Of a DNA stretch of 40,361 nt, positions 31,937-40,361 are shown in pieces (the first letter of the stretch is position 1; the number at the start of each line of letters is the position of its first letter). Made by a program: the position numbers and the translations under genes. The notes under the pieces were generated by a model. That model did no database searches. It worked only from the letters and a program-made list of their open reading frames with translations, and had not been told where the DNA came from. The stretch spans positions 1 through 40,361 of the forward strand of contig NZ_JADCNH010000038.1 in NCBI RefSeq assembly GCF_018904615.1, written 5' to 3'. The stretch comes from Verticiella alkaliphila. Its GTDB lineage: Bacteria > Pseudomonadota > Gammaproteobacteria > Burkholderiales > Burkholderiaceae_B.

Positions 31937-31960
31937 TCATCCTTTCTTTCCTGTCCCCGT

Positions 31961-33220
31961 ATGCACCTGAATGAACTGAAAGCCCAGCACGTGTCGCAGT
32001 TGCTGGAACTGGCTGCCACGCTGGAAATCGAGAACGCCAATCGCCTGCGCAAACAGGAACTGATGTTTGCCATCATGAAACGGCGTGCCAAACAGGGCGA
32101 GCAGATCTTCGGTGACGGGGTGCTGGAAGTCCTGCCGGATGGCTTCGGCTTCCTGCGTTCGCCCGATACCTCGTATCTCGCGAGCACGGACGACATCTAC
32201 ATCTCGCCCTCGCAGATCCGCCGGTTCAATCTGCACACGGGTGATTCGATCGAAGGCGAAGTGCGCACGCCCAAGGATGGCGAGCGCTACTTTGCCCTGG
32301 TCAAGGTCGACAAGGTCAACGGGCAGGCGCCCGAGGTGGTCAAGCACCGGATCATGTTCGAGAACCTGACGCCGCTGCACCCGAACAAGCCGATGCGGCT
32401 CGAGCGCGACATCAAGAGCGAAGAGAACTTCACCGGGCGCATCATGGACATGATCGCCCCGCTGGGCAAAGGCCAGCGCGCCCTGCTCGTGGCGCCGCCG
32501 AAGTCCGGCAAGACGGTGATGATGCAGCAGATCGCGCACGCCATCACCGCCAACCATCCCGATGCCACCCTCATCGTGCTGCTCATCGACGAGCGCCCTG
32601 AGGAAGTCACGGAAATGCAGCGCTCGGTGCGCGGCGAAGTGGTCGCGTCCACCTTCGACGAGCCGGCCACCCGCCACGTGCAGGTCGCCGAGATGGTCAT
32701 CGAGAAGGCCAAGCGCCTGGTCGAGTTGAAGCAGGACGTCATCATCCTGCTGGACTCGATCACCCGTCTGGCGCGCGCCTACAACACGGTCGTGCCCGCC
32801 TCGGGCAAGGTGCTGACCGGGGGTGTGGACGCCAACGCCCTGCAGCGCCCCAAGCGCTTCTTCGGTGCAGCCCGCAACATCGAGGAAGGTGGCTCGCTCA
32901 CCATCATCGGCACGGCGCTGACGGAAACCGGCAGCCGCATGGACGAAGTGATCTACGAAGAGTTCAAGGGTACCGGCAACTCCGAAGTCCACCTGGAGCG
33001 CCGCCTGGCCGAGAAGCGTATCTACCCGGCCATGAACCTGAACAAGTCGAGCACGCGTCGCGAAGAGCTGCTGATCAAGCCCGAGCTGCTGCAGAAGATC
33101 TGGGTGCTGCGCAAGTTCATGCACGACATGGACGAGGTCGAGTCGATGGAGTTCATCCTCGACAAGCTGCGCGCCACCAAGAACAACGCCGAGTTCTTCG
33201 ACATGATGAAGCGCGGCTAA
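31961..33220 (+). CDS. rho: Transcription termination factor Rho
   Basis: 419 residues, the same length as E. coli Rho, a hexameric RNA-dependent ATPase that ends transcription. The N-terminal Rho_N region ([18 protein letters not shown]) leads to the RNA-binding OB fold with GFGFLR at 61-66. Walker A APPKSGKT lies near 178-185, Walker [12 protein letters not shown] near 260-270, the Q-loop/R-loop region ([25 protein letters not shown]) near 284-308. There is no insertion in the N-terminal domain of the kind seen in some actinobacterial Rho. No clear ribosome site precedes the ATG; the leader is C-rich and structured. Confidence 0.98.
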   Translation: MHLNELKAQHVSQLLELAATLEIENANRLRKQELMFAIMKRRAKQGEQIFGDGVLEVLPDGFGFLRSPDTSYLASTDDIYISPSQIRRFNLHTGDSIEGEVRTPKDGERYFALVKVDKVNGQAPEVVKHRIMFENLTPLHPNKPMRLERDIKSEENFTGRIMDMIAPLGKGQRALLVAPPKSGKTVMMQQIAHAITANHPDATLIVLLIDERPEEVTEMQRSVRGEVVASTFDEPATRHVQVAEMVIEKAKRLVELKQDVIILLDSITRLARAYNTVVPASGKVLTGGVDANALQRPKRFFGAARNIEEGGSLTIIGTALTETGSRMDEVIYEEFKGTGNSEVHLERRLAEKRIYPAMNLNKSSTRREELLIKPELLQKIWVLRKFMHDMDEVESMEFILDKLRATKNNAEFFDMMKRG

Positions 33221-33292
33221 GACCGTATGCGTGCTGCCCGTGCCTGTGCACGGCGTACGCGGTGTGTTGCGTGCCCAGGCGCGCAAGACGAG

Positions 33293-33319
33293 AAACGCCG
33301 GCTTTCATGCCGGCGTTTT
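33293..33319 (+). terminator. Intrinsic terminator after rho
   Basis: AAACGCCGGC (33293-33302), loop TTTCAT, and GCCGGCGTTT (33309-33318) form a perfect 10-base stem running into TTTT. It lies 72 bases after the rho stop. The A run on the left could also serve minus-strand transcripts from 34225. Confidence 0.85.
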
Positions 33320-33391
33320 CACGTGCAGCCGCAGCGATGGCGGCCTGACTGGGGCGAGCACCTTACTTGGCGGCCCTCCCGTCAGGTCGTC

Positions 33392-34225
33392 TCAGAAGGC
33401 TTCGGTGTTGGATTCGATCGGGTTCGGCACGTCGTCCAATGCGTCTGTGGCCTCGTTGTCCGTGACGCCTTTGTTCGGACGCACGATGGGCGCGGTGAGC
33501 GTGTAGCCGCGGCCTGGCAGAACGCCAAGTGGCACTTCCACACCCAGATGGCGTGCCTTGCCGCGCAACCGGCTCACCAGCATGTTGATGCTCGTGGCCT
33601 TGATCTCCTGAAGGGAATCGCTCAATGCGTGGGCGAGATCCGGTCGCGAGAACACCGCGCCAGGTTCGTCGACCAATGCCCCCACGAGCTTGCGCTCGTT
33701 GTGGGTCAGCGCCACGTGCACACCCTGCGGACTGATGAGCTCCCAATCGTTGTTGACGAGGTGCCAGCGGGTATCAACTGGCGTAGCCGGTCGCGCGGGC
33801 TCGTCGGCGAGCCGGTCATTCGACATCGCCCGTGCGCCGGCCGGGCCCTGGACCTGGTTCAGCCGTCGCTGAAGGGCCAGCACGCCTGCAGACAGTTCTC
33901 GAGCGCAGGTGTTGACGGGCAGGCAAAGATCAGCGCCGATCAGCAGTGATTGGATGCGCAGGTCGGCCTCGCTGCGCGGCATCAGCGCGATGATGCCCGC
34001 CTGCGTGCTGGCGCGCAGATAGGCGATCAGGAGGGTCGATTCTTGATCCTGTGGCGTGACGACGATGGCGCAAACCGGTGCGCCGTGGCTATGCAGGCGT
34101 GCATGGAGATCGCGCGGCCCTGTGCAGGCATGGACGTCCAACCCGGCTTCGCCCAGTGCCCGGTGGCCGGGCAATGCATCCAGATGCTGGTGCAGCATGA
34201 AAAGCGGTAAAAGACCCACCGACAC
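33392..34225 (-). CDS. OmpR-like winged-helix regulator with degenerate receiver domain
   Basis: 277 residues starting at a GTG (34225) that follows a good ribosome site (AGGAG, eight bases away); an ATG at 34198 is the alternative. Residues 1-115 have receiver-like helix/strand spacing (LGEAGLDVHACTGPRDL, CAIVVTPQDQES, QAGIIALMPRSEADLRIQSLLIGADLCLPVN). However, the phosphoacceptor aspartate position reads threonine/proline (IVVTPQ), and the usual KP pair is missing. Residues about 150-245 form a Trans_reg_C winged helix (VALTHNERKLVGALVDEPGAVFSRPDLAHAL, INMLVSRLRGKA, GRGYTL). No sensor kinase is nearby. It is probably phosphorylation-independent and divergent from an XRE repressor gene. Confidence 0.82.
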   Translation of the reverse strand: MSVGLLPLFMLHQHLDALPGHRALGEAGLDVHACTGPRDLHARLHSHGAPVCAIVVTPQDQESTLLIAYLRASTQAGIIALMPRSEADLRIQSLLIGADLCLPVNTCARELSAGVLALQRRLNQVQGPAGARAMSNDRLADEPARPATPVDTRWHLVNNDWELISPQGVHVALTHNERKLVGALVDEPGAVFSRPDLAHALSDSLQEIKATSINMLVSRLRGKARHLGVEVPLGVLPGRGYTLTAPIVRPNKGVTDNEATDALDDVPNPIESNTEAF

Positions 34226-34275
34226 GACTCAACTCCTGTAAACGTGCTCGGCCGTATCTTATTCACAAACGAATA

Positions 34276-34291
34276 CGTGAATCAATTCACG
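34276..34291. promoter_or_regulatory. Palindromic operator between the two divergent regulators
   Basis: CGTGAATCAATTCACG is a perfect 7-base inverted repeat with a 2-base spacer in an AT-rich island (34255-34335). Further half-sites occur nearby: TTCAC at 34262-34266 and CGTGA at 34308-34312. This resembles a repressor operator cluster, most likely for the XRE protein. The assignment is inference. Confidence 0.55.
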
Positions 34292-34340
34292 AAAGAAACG
34301 TTTTTTGCGTGATTTTCATTCGCCTGCGTATATTGGCGAG

Positions 34341-34718
34341 ATGGACAATCTGGCCTCCCGCCTAGAAGAACTGATGCGAAGCCATGGCTTTCGTAGTCAG
34401 AGCCAACTTGCGCGCCGCGCAAATTTGCCGCAGTCCACCATTCATCGCATCCTGCAGCGACAGGACTACGAGCCGTCACTTGCAACCCTGGCCAAGCTCG
34501 CGCAGACCTTTGGCGTGTCGCTCGCCTGGTTGGCAGAGGGTCGAGGGCCTATGCGGCTGAGCCTGCAGGAGCCGCCTGCGCCCTATCTGCCCACGCCCGG
34601 CCTCGACGCCAAGACGCGCGATGAGCGACTGGACGAGGCCATGGCCATCCTGCAACGACTGAACGACGATGAGCGCGGTCACGTGCTGGGCGTGCTGCGG
34701 ATGATCGATCGCCGTTAA
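34341..34718 (+). CDS. XRE-family HTH regulator
   Basis: 125 residues from the ATG at 34341; a further upstream ATG at 34305 would place the start inside the promoter region. A Cro/CI-type helix-turn-helix covers residues 4-67 (LASRLEELMRSHG, SQSQLARRANLPQSTIHRILQR, PSLATLAKLAQTFGVSLAWLAEGRG). The C-terminal part is short and partly helical (RDERLDEAMAILQRLNDDERGHVLGVLRMI), with no S24 peptidase domain, so it is not a LexA/CI-type cleavable repressor. It is divergent from the pseudo-receiver regulator, with a palindromic operator between. Phage or plasmid origin is possible but no other mobile genes lie here. Confidence 0.88.
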   Translation: MDNLASRLEELMRSHGFRSQSQLARRANLPQSTIHRILQRQDYEPSLATLAKLAQTFGVSLAWLAEGRGPMRLSLQEPPAPYLPTPGLDAKTRDERLDEAMAILQRLNDDERGHVLGVLRMIDRR

Positions 34719-34725
34719 GCGTGCG

Positions 34726-34752
34726 AAAAAAACGCCGCACGAACGGCGGCGT
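34726..34752 (-). terminator. Intrinsic terminator of the gatCAB operon
   Basis: Read on the minus strand, a 7-base stem (ACGCCGC and its complement at 34732-34738/34746-34752) with a 7-base loop is followed by seven Ts (34732-34726). It lies 50 bases after the gatB stop and just beyond the convergent XRE gene, so it may serve both. Confidence 0.85.
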
Positions 34753-34802
34753 CATGTACCGAAACTTGCGTGACGGCAAGACCCTGAGCGGGCCTTGCCG
34801 GA

Positions 34803-36263
34803 TCAGCCGGCGTCGAGCTTGGCGCGCAGGGTCTCGTTGACCTGCTGGGGATTGGCTTTGCCCCGGGCGGCCTTCATCACTTGGCCCACCAGGGAGTTGA
34901 AGGCCTTTTCCTTGCCCGCACGGTACTCGGCCACGATGGCCGGATTGGCGGCCAGCACCTCATCGATCATGGCGCCGATGGCACCGGTGTCGCTGATCTG
35001 CTTCAGGCCCTTGGCGTCGATGATGGCATCGACGTCCCCGCCATGCTCGCCGGCCCACTGCGCCGCGAAGACTTCGCGCGCGAGCTTGGTCGAGATCGTG
35101 CCGTCCTGGATGCGGGCGATGAGCTTGCCCAGCATGACGGCCGTGACCGGGCTGTCGCCAATGTCGCGGTCTTCGCGATTGAGCGTGGCGGCCACTTCCC
35201 CCATCACCCAGTTCGCGGCCGTCTTGGCCTGCCCATCGGGGCTCGCCTTCACCACGGCCTCGAAGTAGTCCGCCACGGCGCGGCTGCCGGTGAGCTGGGC
35301 GGCGTCATAGGCCGTGAGACCGTAATCCGCCACGAAGCGCGCGCGCTTGGCGTCAGGCAGCTCCGGCATGTCGGCGCGCACGCGCTCGATCCACTCGGGT
35401 GCGATCACGAGCGGAGGCAGGTCCGGATCCGGGAAGTAACGGTAGTCGTGCGCGTCTTCCTTGCTGCGCATGCTGCGCGTCTCGTCGCGATCCGGGTCGT
35501 ACAGGCGGGTCTCCTGCACGACCTTGCCACCGTCCTCGATCAACTCGATCTGGCGGCGAGCCTCGAAGAGGATGGCGCGTTCCAGGAAGCGGAAGGAGTT
35601 GACGTTCTTGACCTCGGTGCGTGTGCCGAACTCGGCCTGGCCCACCGGGCGCACGGACACGTTGGCATCCACGCGGAAGGAGCCTTCCTGCATGTTGCCG
35701 TCGCAGATGCCCAGCCAGACGACGAGGCTGTGCAGCGCGCGGGCATAAGCCACGGCTTCGTCGGCCGAGCGCATCTCCGGCTCGGACACGATCTCGAGCA
35801 GCGGGGTGCCGGTGCGGTTCAGATCGATGCCGCTGGAGCGCTCGCCGTGCGGGCCGGTGAAGTCGTCGTGCAGCGATTTGCCGGCGTCTTCTTCCAGGTG
35901 CGCGCGCGTGAGGTTGATCGTGCGTTCGGTGTCGCCCACGAAGAACGTGAGCGAGCCGCCCTGCACGACCGGGATCTCGTATTGGCTGATCTGATAGTTC
36001 TTGGGCAGGTCGGGGTAGAAGTAATTCTTGCGCGCGAAGATGGAGCGCGGGGCCACGTGAGCGCCCACGGCCAGCCCGAAACGGATGGCCCGATCCACCG
36101 CGCCGCGGTTCATGACCGGCAGCGTGCCTGGCAAGGCCAGGTCCACCGCATTGGCCTGGCTGTTGGGGGCGGCGCCGAAGGCCGTGCTCGAACCCGAAAA
36201 GATCTTGGCGGCGGTGGAGAGCTGCGTGTGCGTCTCCAGGCCGATGACGATTTCCCACTTCAT
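34803..36263 (-). CDS. gatB: Asp-tRNA(Asn)/Glu-tRNA(Gln) amidotransferase subunit B
   Basis: 486 residues. GatB binds the mischarged tRNA and activates it with ATP before amidation with ammonia from GatA. The start at 36263 gives the conserved [15 protein letters not shown]. The PET112 signature [14 protein letters not shown] lies near 87-100, then [23 protein letters not shown] and [19 protein letters not shown]. The C-terminal YqeY-like tRNA-binding domain ends [18 protein letters not shown]. The start overlaps the gatA stop by ATGA. This complex is needed where AsnRS and/or GlnRS is lacking. Confidence 0.98.
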   Translation of the reverse strand: MKWEIVIGLETHTQLSTAAKIFSGSSTAFGAAPNSQANAVDLALPGTLPVMNRGAVDRAIRFGLAVGAHVAPRSIFARKNYFYPDLPKNYQISQYEIPVVQGGSLTFFVGDTERTINLTRAHLEEDAGKSLHDDFTGPHGERSSGIDLNRTGTPLLEIVSEPEMRSADEAVAYARALHSLVVWLGICDGNMQEGSFRVDANVSVRPVGQAEFGTRTEVKNVNSFRFLERAILFEARRQIELIEDGGKVVQETRLYDPDRDETRSMRSKEDAHDYRYFPDPDLPPLVIAPEWIERVRADMPELPDAKRARFVADYGLTAYDAAQLTGSRAVADYFEAVVKASPDGQAKTAANWVMGEVAATLNREDRDIGDSPVTAVMLGKLIARIQDGTISTKLAREVFAAQWAGEHGGDVDAIIDAKGLKQISDTGAIGAMIDEVLAANPAIVAEYRAGKEKAFNSLVGQVMKAARGKANPQQVNETLRAKLDAG

Positions 36264-37786
36264 GCCTGGTGCTCCGGGCGGCGGCGGTGCCAGTCGGTTG
36301 CCTGCTGGTAGGCGTCCGCGGTCGCAAGCAGACGGCCTTCGTCGAAATACGTGCCGATGAGTTGCAGGCCGACGGGGCGGCGTGCGTTCTCGCCCTGACC
36401 GAAGCCCACGGGCATGGACAGCGCGGGCAGGCCAGCGAGGTTCACGGCCAGCGTGTAGATGTCGGCCAGGTACATGGCAATGGGATCGTCGGACTTCTCG
36501 CCGAGATTCCAGGCCACGGTCGGGCATGCGGGGCCGGCAATCACGTCGCACTGGCTGCCCAGCACGCCCTGGAAATCCTGGGCGATGAGGCGGCGGATGC
36601 GCTGCGCCTGCAGATAGTAGGCGTCGTAATAGCCGTGCGAGAGCACGTAGGTGCCGGTGAGGATGCGGCGCTGCACTTCGGCGCCAAAGCCTTCGGCGCG
36701 CGAGCGCGCCGTCATGTCCGCGATATCGGTGTACTGTGCGGCGCGATGACCGAAGCGCACGGCATCGTAGCGGGACAGGTTGCTCGAGGCTTCTGCGGTG
36801 GCGATCACATAGTAGGCCGGGATCGAGAGCTCGGTGCGCGGCAGCGAGACTTCCACGCGCACGGCGCCCAGGGCTTCCAGCTGCCCGAGGGCGGCGTCGA
36901 TGGCCTGAGCGACGTCCGACGCGAGGCCGGCACCGAAGAACTCGCGCGGCACGCCGATGCGCAGACCGGCGAGTGGCGCGCTGCCGTCGCGGCGGGCCGC
37001 GTCGAAGGCGCTGCGCACGCGCCCGGGCGCGTTGACCTCGCCGTGGCAATGCGTGGCACTGGTGGAATCGCGCTCGTCAAAGCCCGTCATCGGATCCAGG
37101 AGCTCGACCAGGTCGCGCGCGCTGCGCGCCATCGGGCCGCCCTGGTCCAGGCTGGAGCCGTAGGCGATCATGCCGTAGCGCGACACGGTGCCGTACGTGG
37201 GCTTGATGCCGCTCACGCCGCACAGCGATGCGGGCTGGCGGATCGAGCCGCCGGTGTCGGTGCCTGTGGCGCCGATCACCAGGCCTGCCGCCACCGCGGC
37301 AGCCGAGCCGCCCGAGGAGCCGCCGGGCACGGCGCGCGTGTCCCACGGATTGCGGGTGGGGCCAAAGGCGGAATTCTCGTTGGACGAACCCATGGCGAAC
37401 TCGTCGCAGTTGAGCTTGCCCAGCGACACGGCGCCCGCCGTGTGCAGGCGCTCGACGACGGTGGCGTCAAAGGGGCTCACGTAGTTCGCCAGCATCTTGC
37501 TCGCTGCCGTGGTGCGCCAGCCGCGGGTGACGAAAACGTCCTTGTGGGCGATCGGCACGCCCGCGAGCGGGCCGGCGGCGTCCCCACGCGCGAGCGCGGC
37601 GTCGGCGGCATCGGCCTGGGCCAGCGTGAGCTCGGCGTCCACCTGCACGAAGGCGTTCAAGTCGCGGGCGGCGTCGATGGCCGACAGTGCGCTCTGCGCA
37701 AGTTCACGGGCCGACACGCGGCGCTCAGCCAGCGCGGCGCGCAGCGCGGCGATGTCGTCGAATTCGGTATGCAGGGCTTGCGTCAT
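36260..37786 (-). CDS. gatA: Asp-tRNA(Asn)/Glu-tRNA(Gln) amidotransferase subunit A
   Basis: 508-residue amidase-signature glutaminase that releases ammonia for GatB. The catalytic Ser-cisSer-Lys triad is visible as Lys82 (AHKDVF), Ser157 ([12 protein letters not shown]) and Ser181 ([11 protein letters not shown]), with the same spacing as in characterised GatA proteins. The start at 37786 overlaps the gatC stop by ATGA; longer open frames upstream are non-homologous. At slightly over 500 residues it is a little longer than many GatA proteins, through loops around 270-300 ([28 protein letters not shown]), but nothing essential is missing. Confidence 0.98.
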   Translation of the reverse strand: MTQALHTEFDDIAALRAALAERRVSARELAQSALSAIDAARDLNAFVQVDAELTLAQADAADAALARGDAAGPLAGVPIAHKDVFVTRGWRTTAASKMLANYVSPFDATVVERLHTAGAVSLGKLNCDEFAMGSSNENSAFGPTRNPWDTRAVPGGSSGGSAAAVAAGLVIGATGTDTGGSIRQPASLCGVSGIKPTYGTVSRYGMIAYGSSLDQGGPMARSARDLVELLDPMTGFDERDSTSATHCHGEVNAPGRVRSAFDAARRDGSAPLAGLRIGVPREFFGAGLASDVAQAIDAALGQLEALGAVRVEVSLPRTELSIPAYYVIATAEASSNLSRYDAVRFGHRAAQYTDIADMTARSRAEGFGAEVQRRILTGTYVLSHGYYDAYYLQAQRIRRLIAQDFQGVLGSQCDVIAGPACPTVAWNLGEKSDDPIAMYLADIYTLAVNLAGLPALSMPVGFGQGENARRPVGLQLIGTYFDEGRLLATADAYQQATDWHRRRPEHQA

Positions 37787-38091
37787 TCGATGACCTTGGG
37801 CACGAGGAAGAGCCCGTCGTGGGCCGCCGGGGCGTTGGCCATGAGGGCAGCGCGCTGCTCGGGCGAGGCCGTCTCGGTGACGGCATCTTCGCGCAGGCGC
37901 AGTTCGACCTCCGCAATGGCCGACAGCGGGTGGGCCAGCGGCTCGATGCCGGTGGTGTCCACGGCCTGCAGTTGTTCGATGAGCGCGAAGACGTGATTGA
38001 GGTCGTCGAGCACCTCGGCGCGCGCGTCGGGCGCAACCGCAATGCGGGCGAGCCTGGCCATGCGGACGACGTCGTCTTGATTGAGTGTCAT
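37783..38091 (-). CDS. gatC: Asp-tRNA(Asn)/Glu-tRNA(Gln) amidotransferase subunit C
   Basis: 102-residue stabilising subunit that wraps around the GatA-GatB interface. Typical features are the N-terminal helix ([19 protein letters not shown]), the [23 protein letters not shown] segment, and the conserved end ([21 protein letters not shown]). It is the first gene of the gatCAB operon, with ATGA overlap to gatA. No strong ribosome site precedes the ATG. Confidence 0.96.
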   Translation of the reverse strand: MTLNQDDVVRMARLARIAVAPDARAEVLDDLNHVFALIEQLQAVDTTGIEPLAHPLSAIAEVELRLREDAVTETASPEQRAALMANAPAAHDGLFLVPKVIE

Positions 38092-39438
<1,347 letters not shown>

Positions 39439-39451
39439 TCCGGCTTTCCCG

Positions 39452-40330
39452 ATGCTGGGAAACGCACCCTCGCTGTTCAGACAAGGCCCGCCTATCTGGG
39501 TGCGCCTCGTCGTCTTCCTGATGCTGTCGATCTCCCTCATGGTGGTCGACGTGCGCTGGCGCGTGCTCGACACGGCGCGCCAGACGCTCGGCATGGCCGT
39601 CTACCCCTTCCAGTACGTGATGCTGCTGCCGCGCGACGTGGCGCGGCAGTTTGCCGACTGGCTCGACACCGCCGCGCGCATTCGTGCCGAGGACGAGGCC
39701 GAGCGTCAGCGCCGCATCGAAGTGGCGCAGCTCGCCACGCATGCCGCCCAGCTCGCCGAAGAGAACAGCCAGCTGCGCCGGCTGCTCGGCGTGAACGAGC
39801 AACGCCCGGACGATCCGGCGGTGCTGGTCGAGCTGCTCTACGAATCCCGCACCCAGTTCGAGCAGCGTCTCATCATCAACAAGGGCAGCCTGGCGGGCCT
39901 GCGCGCCGGCAACCCGCTCATCGACGAGAACGGCCTGGTGGGCCAGGTGGTGCGTACGGGCAAGGTCACCGCCGAAGTCGCACTGCTCACCGACCGTGCC
40001 GTGTCCGTGCCTGTGCAGGTGCTGCGCAATGGTTTGCGCGCCATCGCGTTCCCGGCCGATGAACCGGGCAAGGTCGAACTGCGCTTCGTGCCCGTCGATG
40101 CCGACATCGCCGTCGAGGACGTGCTCGTGACGAGCGGCCTGGGCGGCTGGTTTCCGGCAGGTCTGCCGGTGGCGCGCATCGAAACGGTGGCACCGGACCC
40201 GGTAACGGGCTATGCCCGCATCGTGGCGCGCCCGCTGGCGGGCTGGGATCGGTATCGTCACTTCCTGGTGCTGCGCTCTCAGGGGATTCGCGCAGCACGA
40301 GTGTGGACGGAAAGAGAAAGCTCAGCGTGA
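39452..40330 (+). CDS. mreC: Rod shape-determining protein MreC
   Basis: 292 residues. MreC is a bitopic inner-membrane protein linking MreB to the periplasmic wall-synthesis enzymes. A single transmembrane helix lies near 17-36 (VRLVVFLMLSISLMVVDVRW). A coiled coil follows, about 68-112 (ARIRAEDEAERQRRIEVAQL, then AEENSQLRRLLG). The periplasmic beta domain contains INKGSLAGLRAGNPLIDENGLVGQVV and ALLTDRAVSVPVQV. The ATG at 39452 begins just before the helix. Its stop overlaps a GTG that is the likely start of mreD. Confidence 0.95.
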   Translation: MLGNAPSLFRQGPPIWVRLVVFLMLSISLMVVDVRWRVLDTARQTLGMAVYPFQYVMLLPRDVARQFADWLDTAARIRAEDEAERQRRIEVAQLATHAAQLAEENSQLRRLLGVNEQRPDDPAVLVELLYESRTQFEQRLIINKGSLAGLRAGNPLIDENGLVGQVVRTGKVTAEVALLTDRAVSVPVQVLRNGLRAIAFPADEPGKVELRFVPVDADIAVEDVLVTSGLGGWFPAGLPVARIETVAPDPVTGYARIVARPLAGWDRYRHFLVLRSQGIRAARVWTERESSA

Positions 40331-40361
40331 CGCCCACCAGCGCGGCGGCCAGCATGCCGAC
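40327..40361 (+). CDS. Possible first codons of mreD (cut by the window edge)
   Basis: A GTG overlapping the mreC stop (GTGA) opens a frame reading MTPTSAAASMP to the edge. The mreBCD order is nearly universal, and GTGA coupling is plausible, but eleven codons cannot prove identity, and an ATG at 40354 in the same frame could be the true start. Confidence 0.35.
   Translation, partial: MTPTSAAASMP

Overview
The window looks like chromosome of a GC-rich betaproteobacterium of the order Burkholderiales, most likely Alcaligenaceae (Bordetella/Achromobacter-like). The reasons are three Bug/TctC-type binding-protein genes, the trxA-rho and gatCAB/mreBC arrangements, and near-universal GC-ending codons. 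I see no tRNA, rRNA, CRISPR array, insertion sequence or integrase.

Left part (1-10.8 kb): a vitamin B12 and iron section. A B12 receptor gene (btuB) with a cobalamin riboswitch is followed, with a 4-base overlap, by the start of a probable ABC permease gene. Divergent from it is metH, the B12-dependent methionine synthase. Next comes a four-gene minus-strand operon behind a likely Fur box: DUF3649, PepSY membrane protein, DUF3325 and a YVTN beta-propeller lipoprotein. All junctions are ATGA overlaps, and the last gene carries an apparent frameshift. A lone exported protein follows.

Accessory part (10.8-24.3 kb): first a GntR-Bug-3-hydroxyacyl dehydrogenase-acetoacetate decarboxylase operon. 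It sits between an intact ruvA and a second, diverged copy of the last ~17 codons of ruvA, as if inserted at the ruvA 3' end. No ruvB or ruvC adjoins ruvA. Then comes an organosulfur-type cluster: SsuD-like monooxygenase, Bug protein, SsuC/SsuB/SsuA-like ABC transporter, NtaA/DszA-like monooxygenase, and an acyl-CoA-dehydrogenase-like SfnB/DszC relative that has lost its middle. An IclR regulator and another Bug protein close the block.

Core part (24.3-40.4 kb): gltB-gltD (glutamate synthase), a small exported peptide gene with an FNR-type palindrome, trxA-rho with a structured leader, a divergent pair of regulators (pseudo-receiver winged-helix protein and XRE repressor) around a palindromic operator, the gatCAB amidotransferase operon, and divergent mreB-mreC with the first codons of a probable mreD at the edge.

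The most unusual items are the catabolic cassette bracketed by ruvA ends, the Bug gene embedded in an ABC sulfonate operon, the internally deleted SfnB-like gene, the frameshifted propeller lipoprotein, and the FNR-box/ribosome-site hairpin upstream of the small exported peptide.
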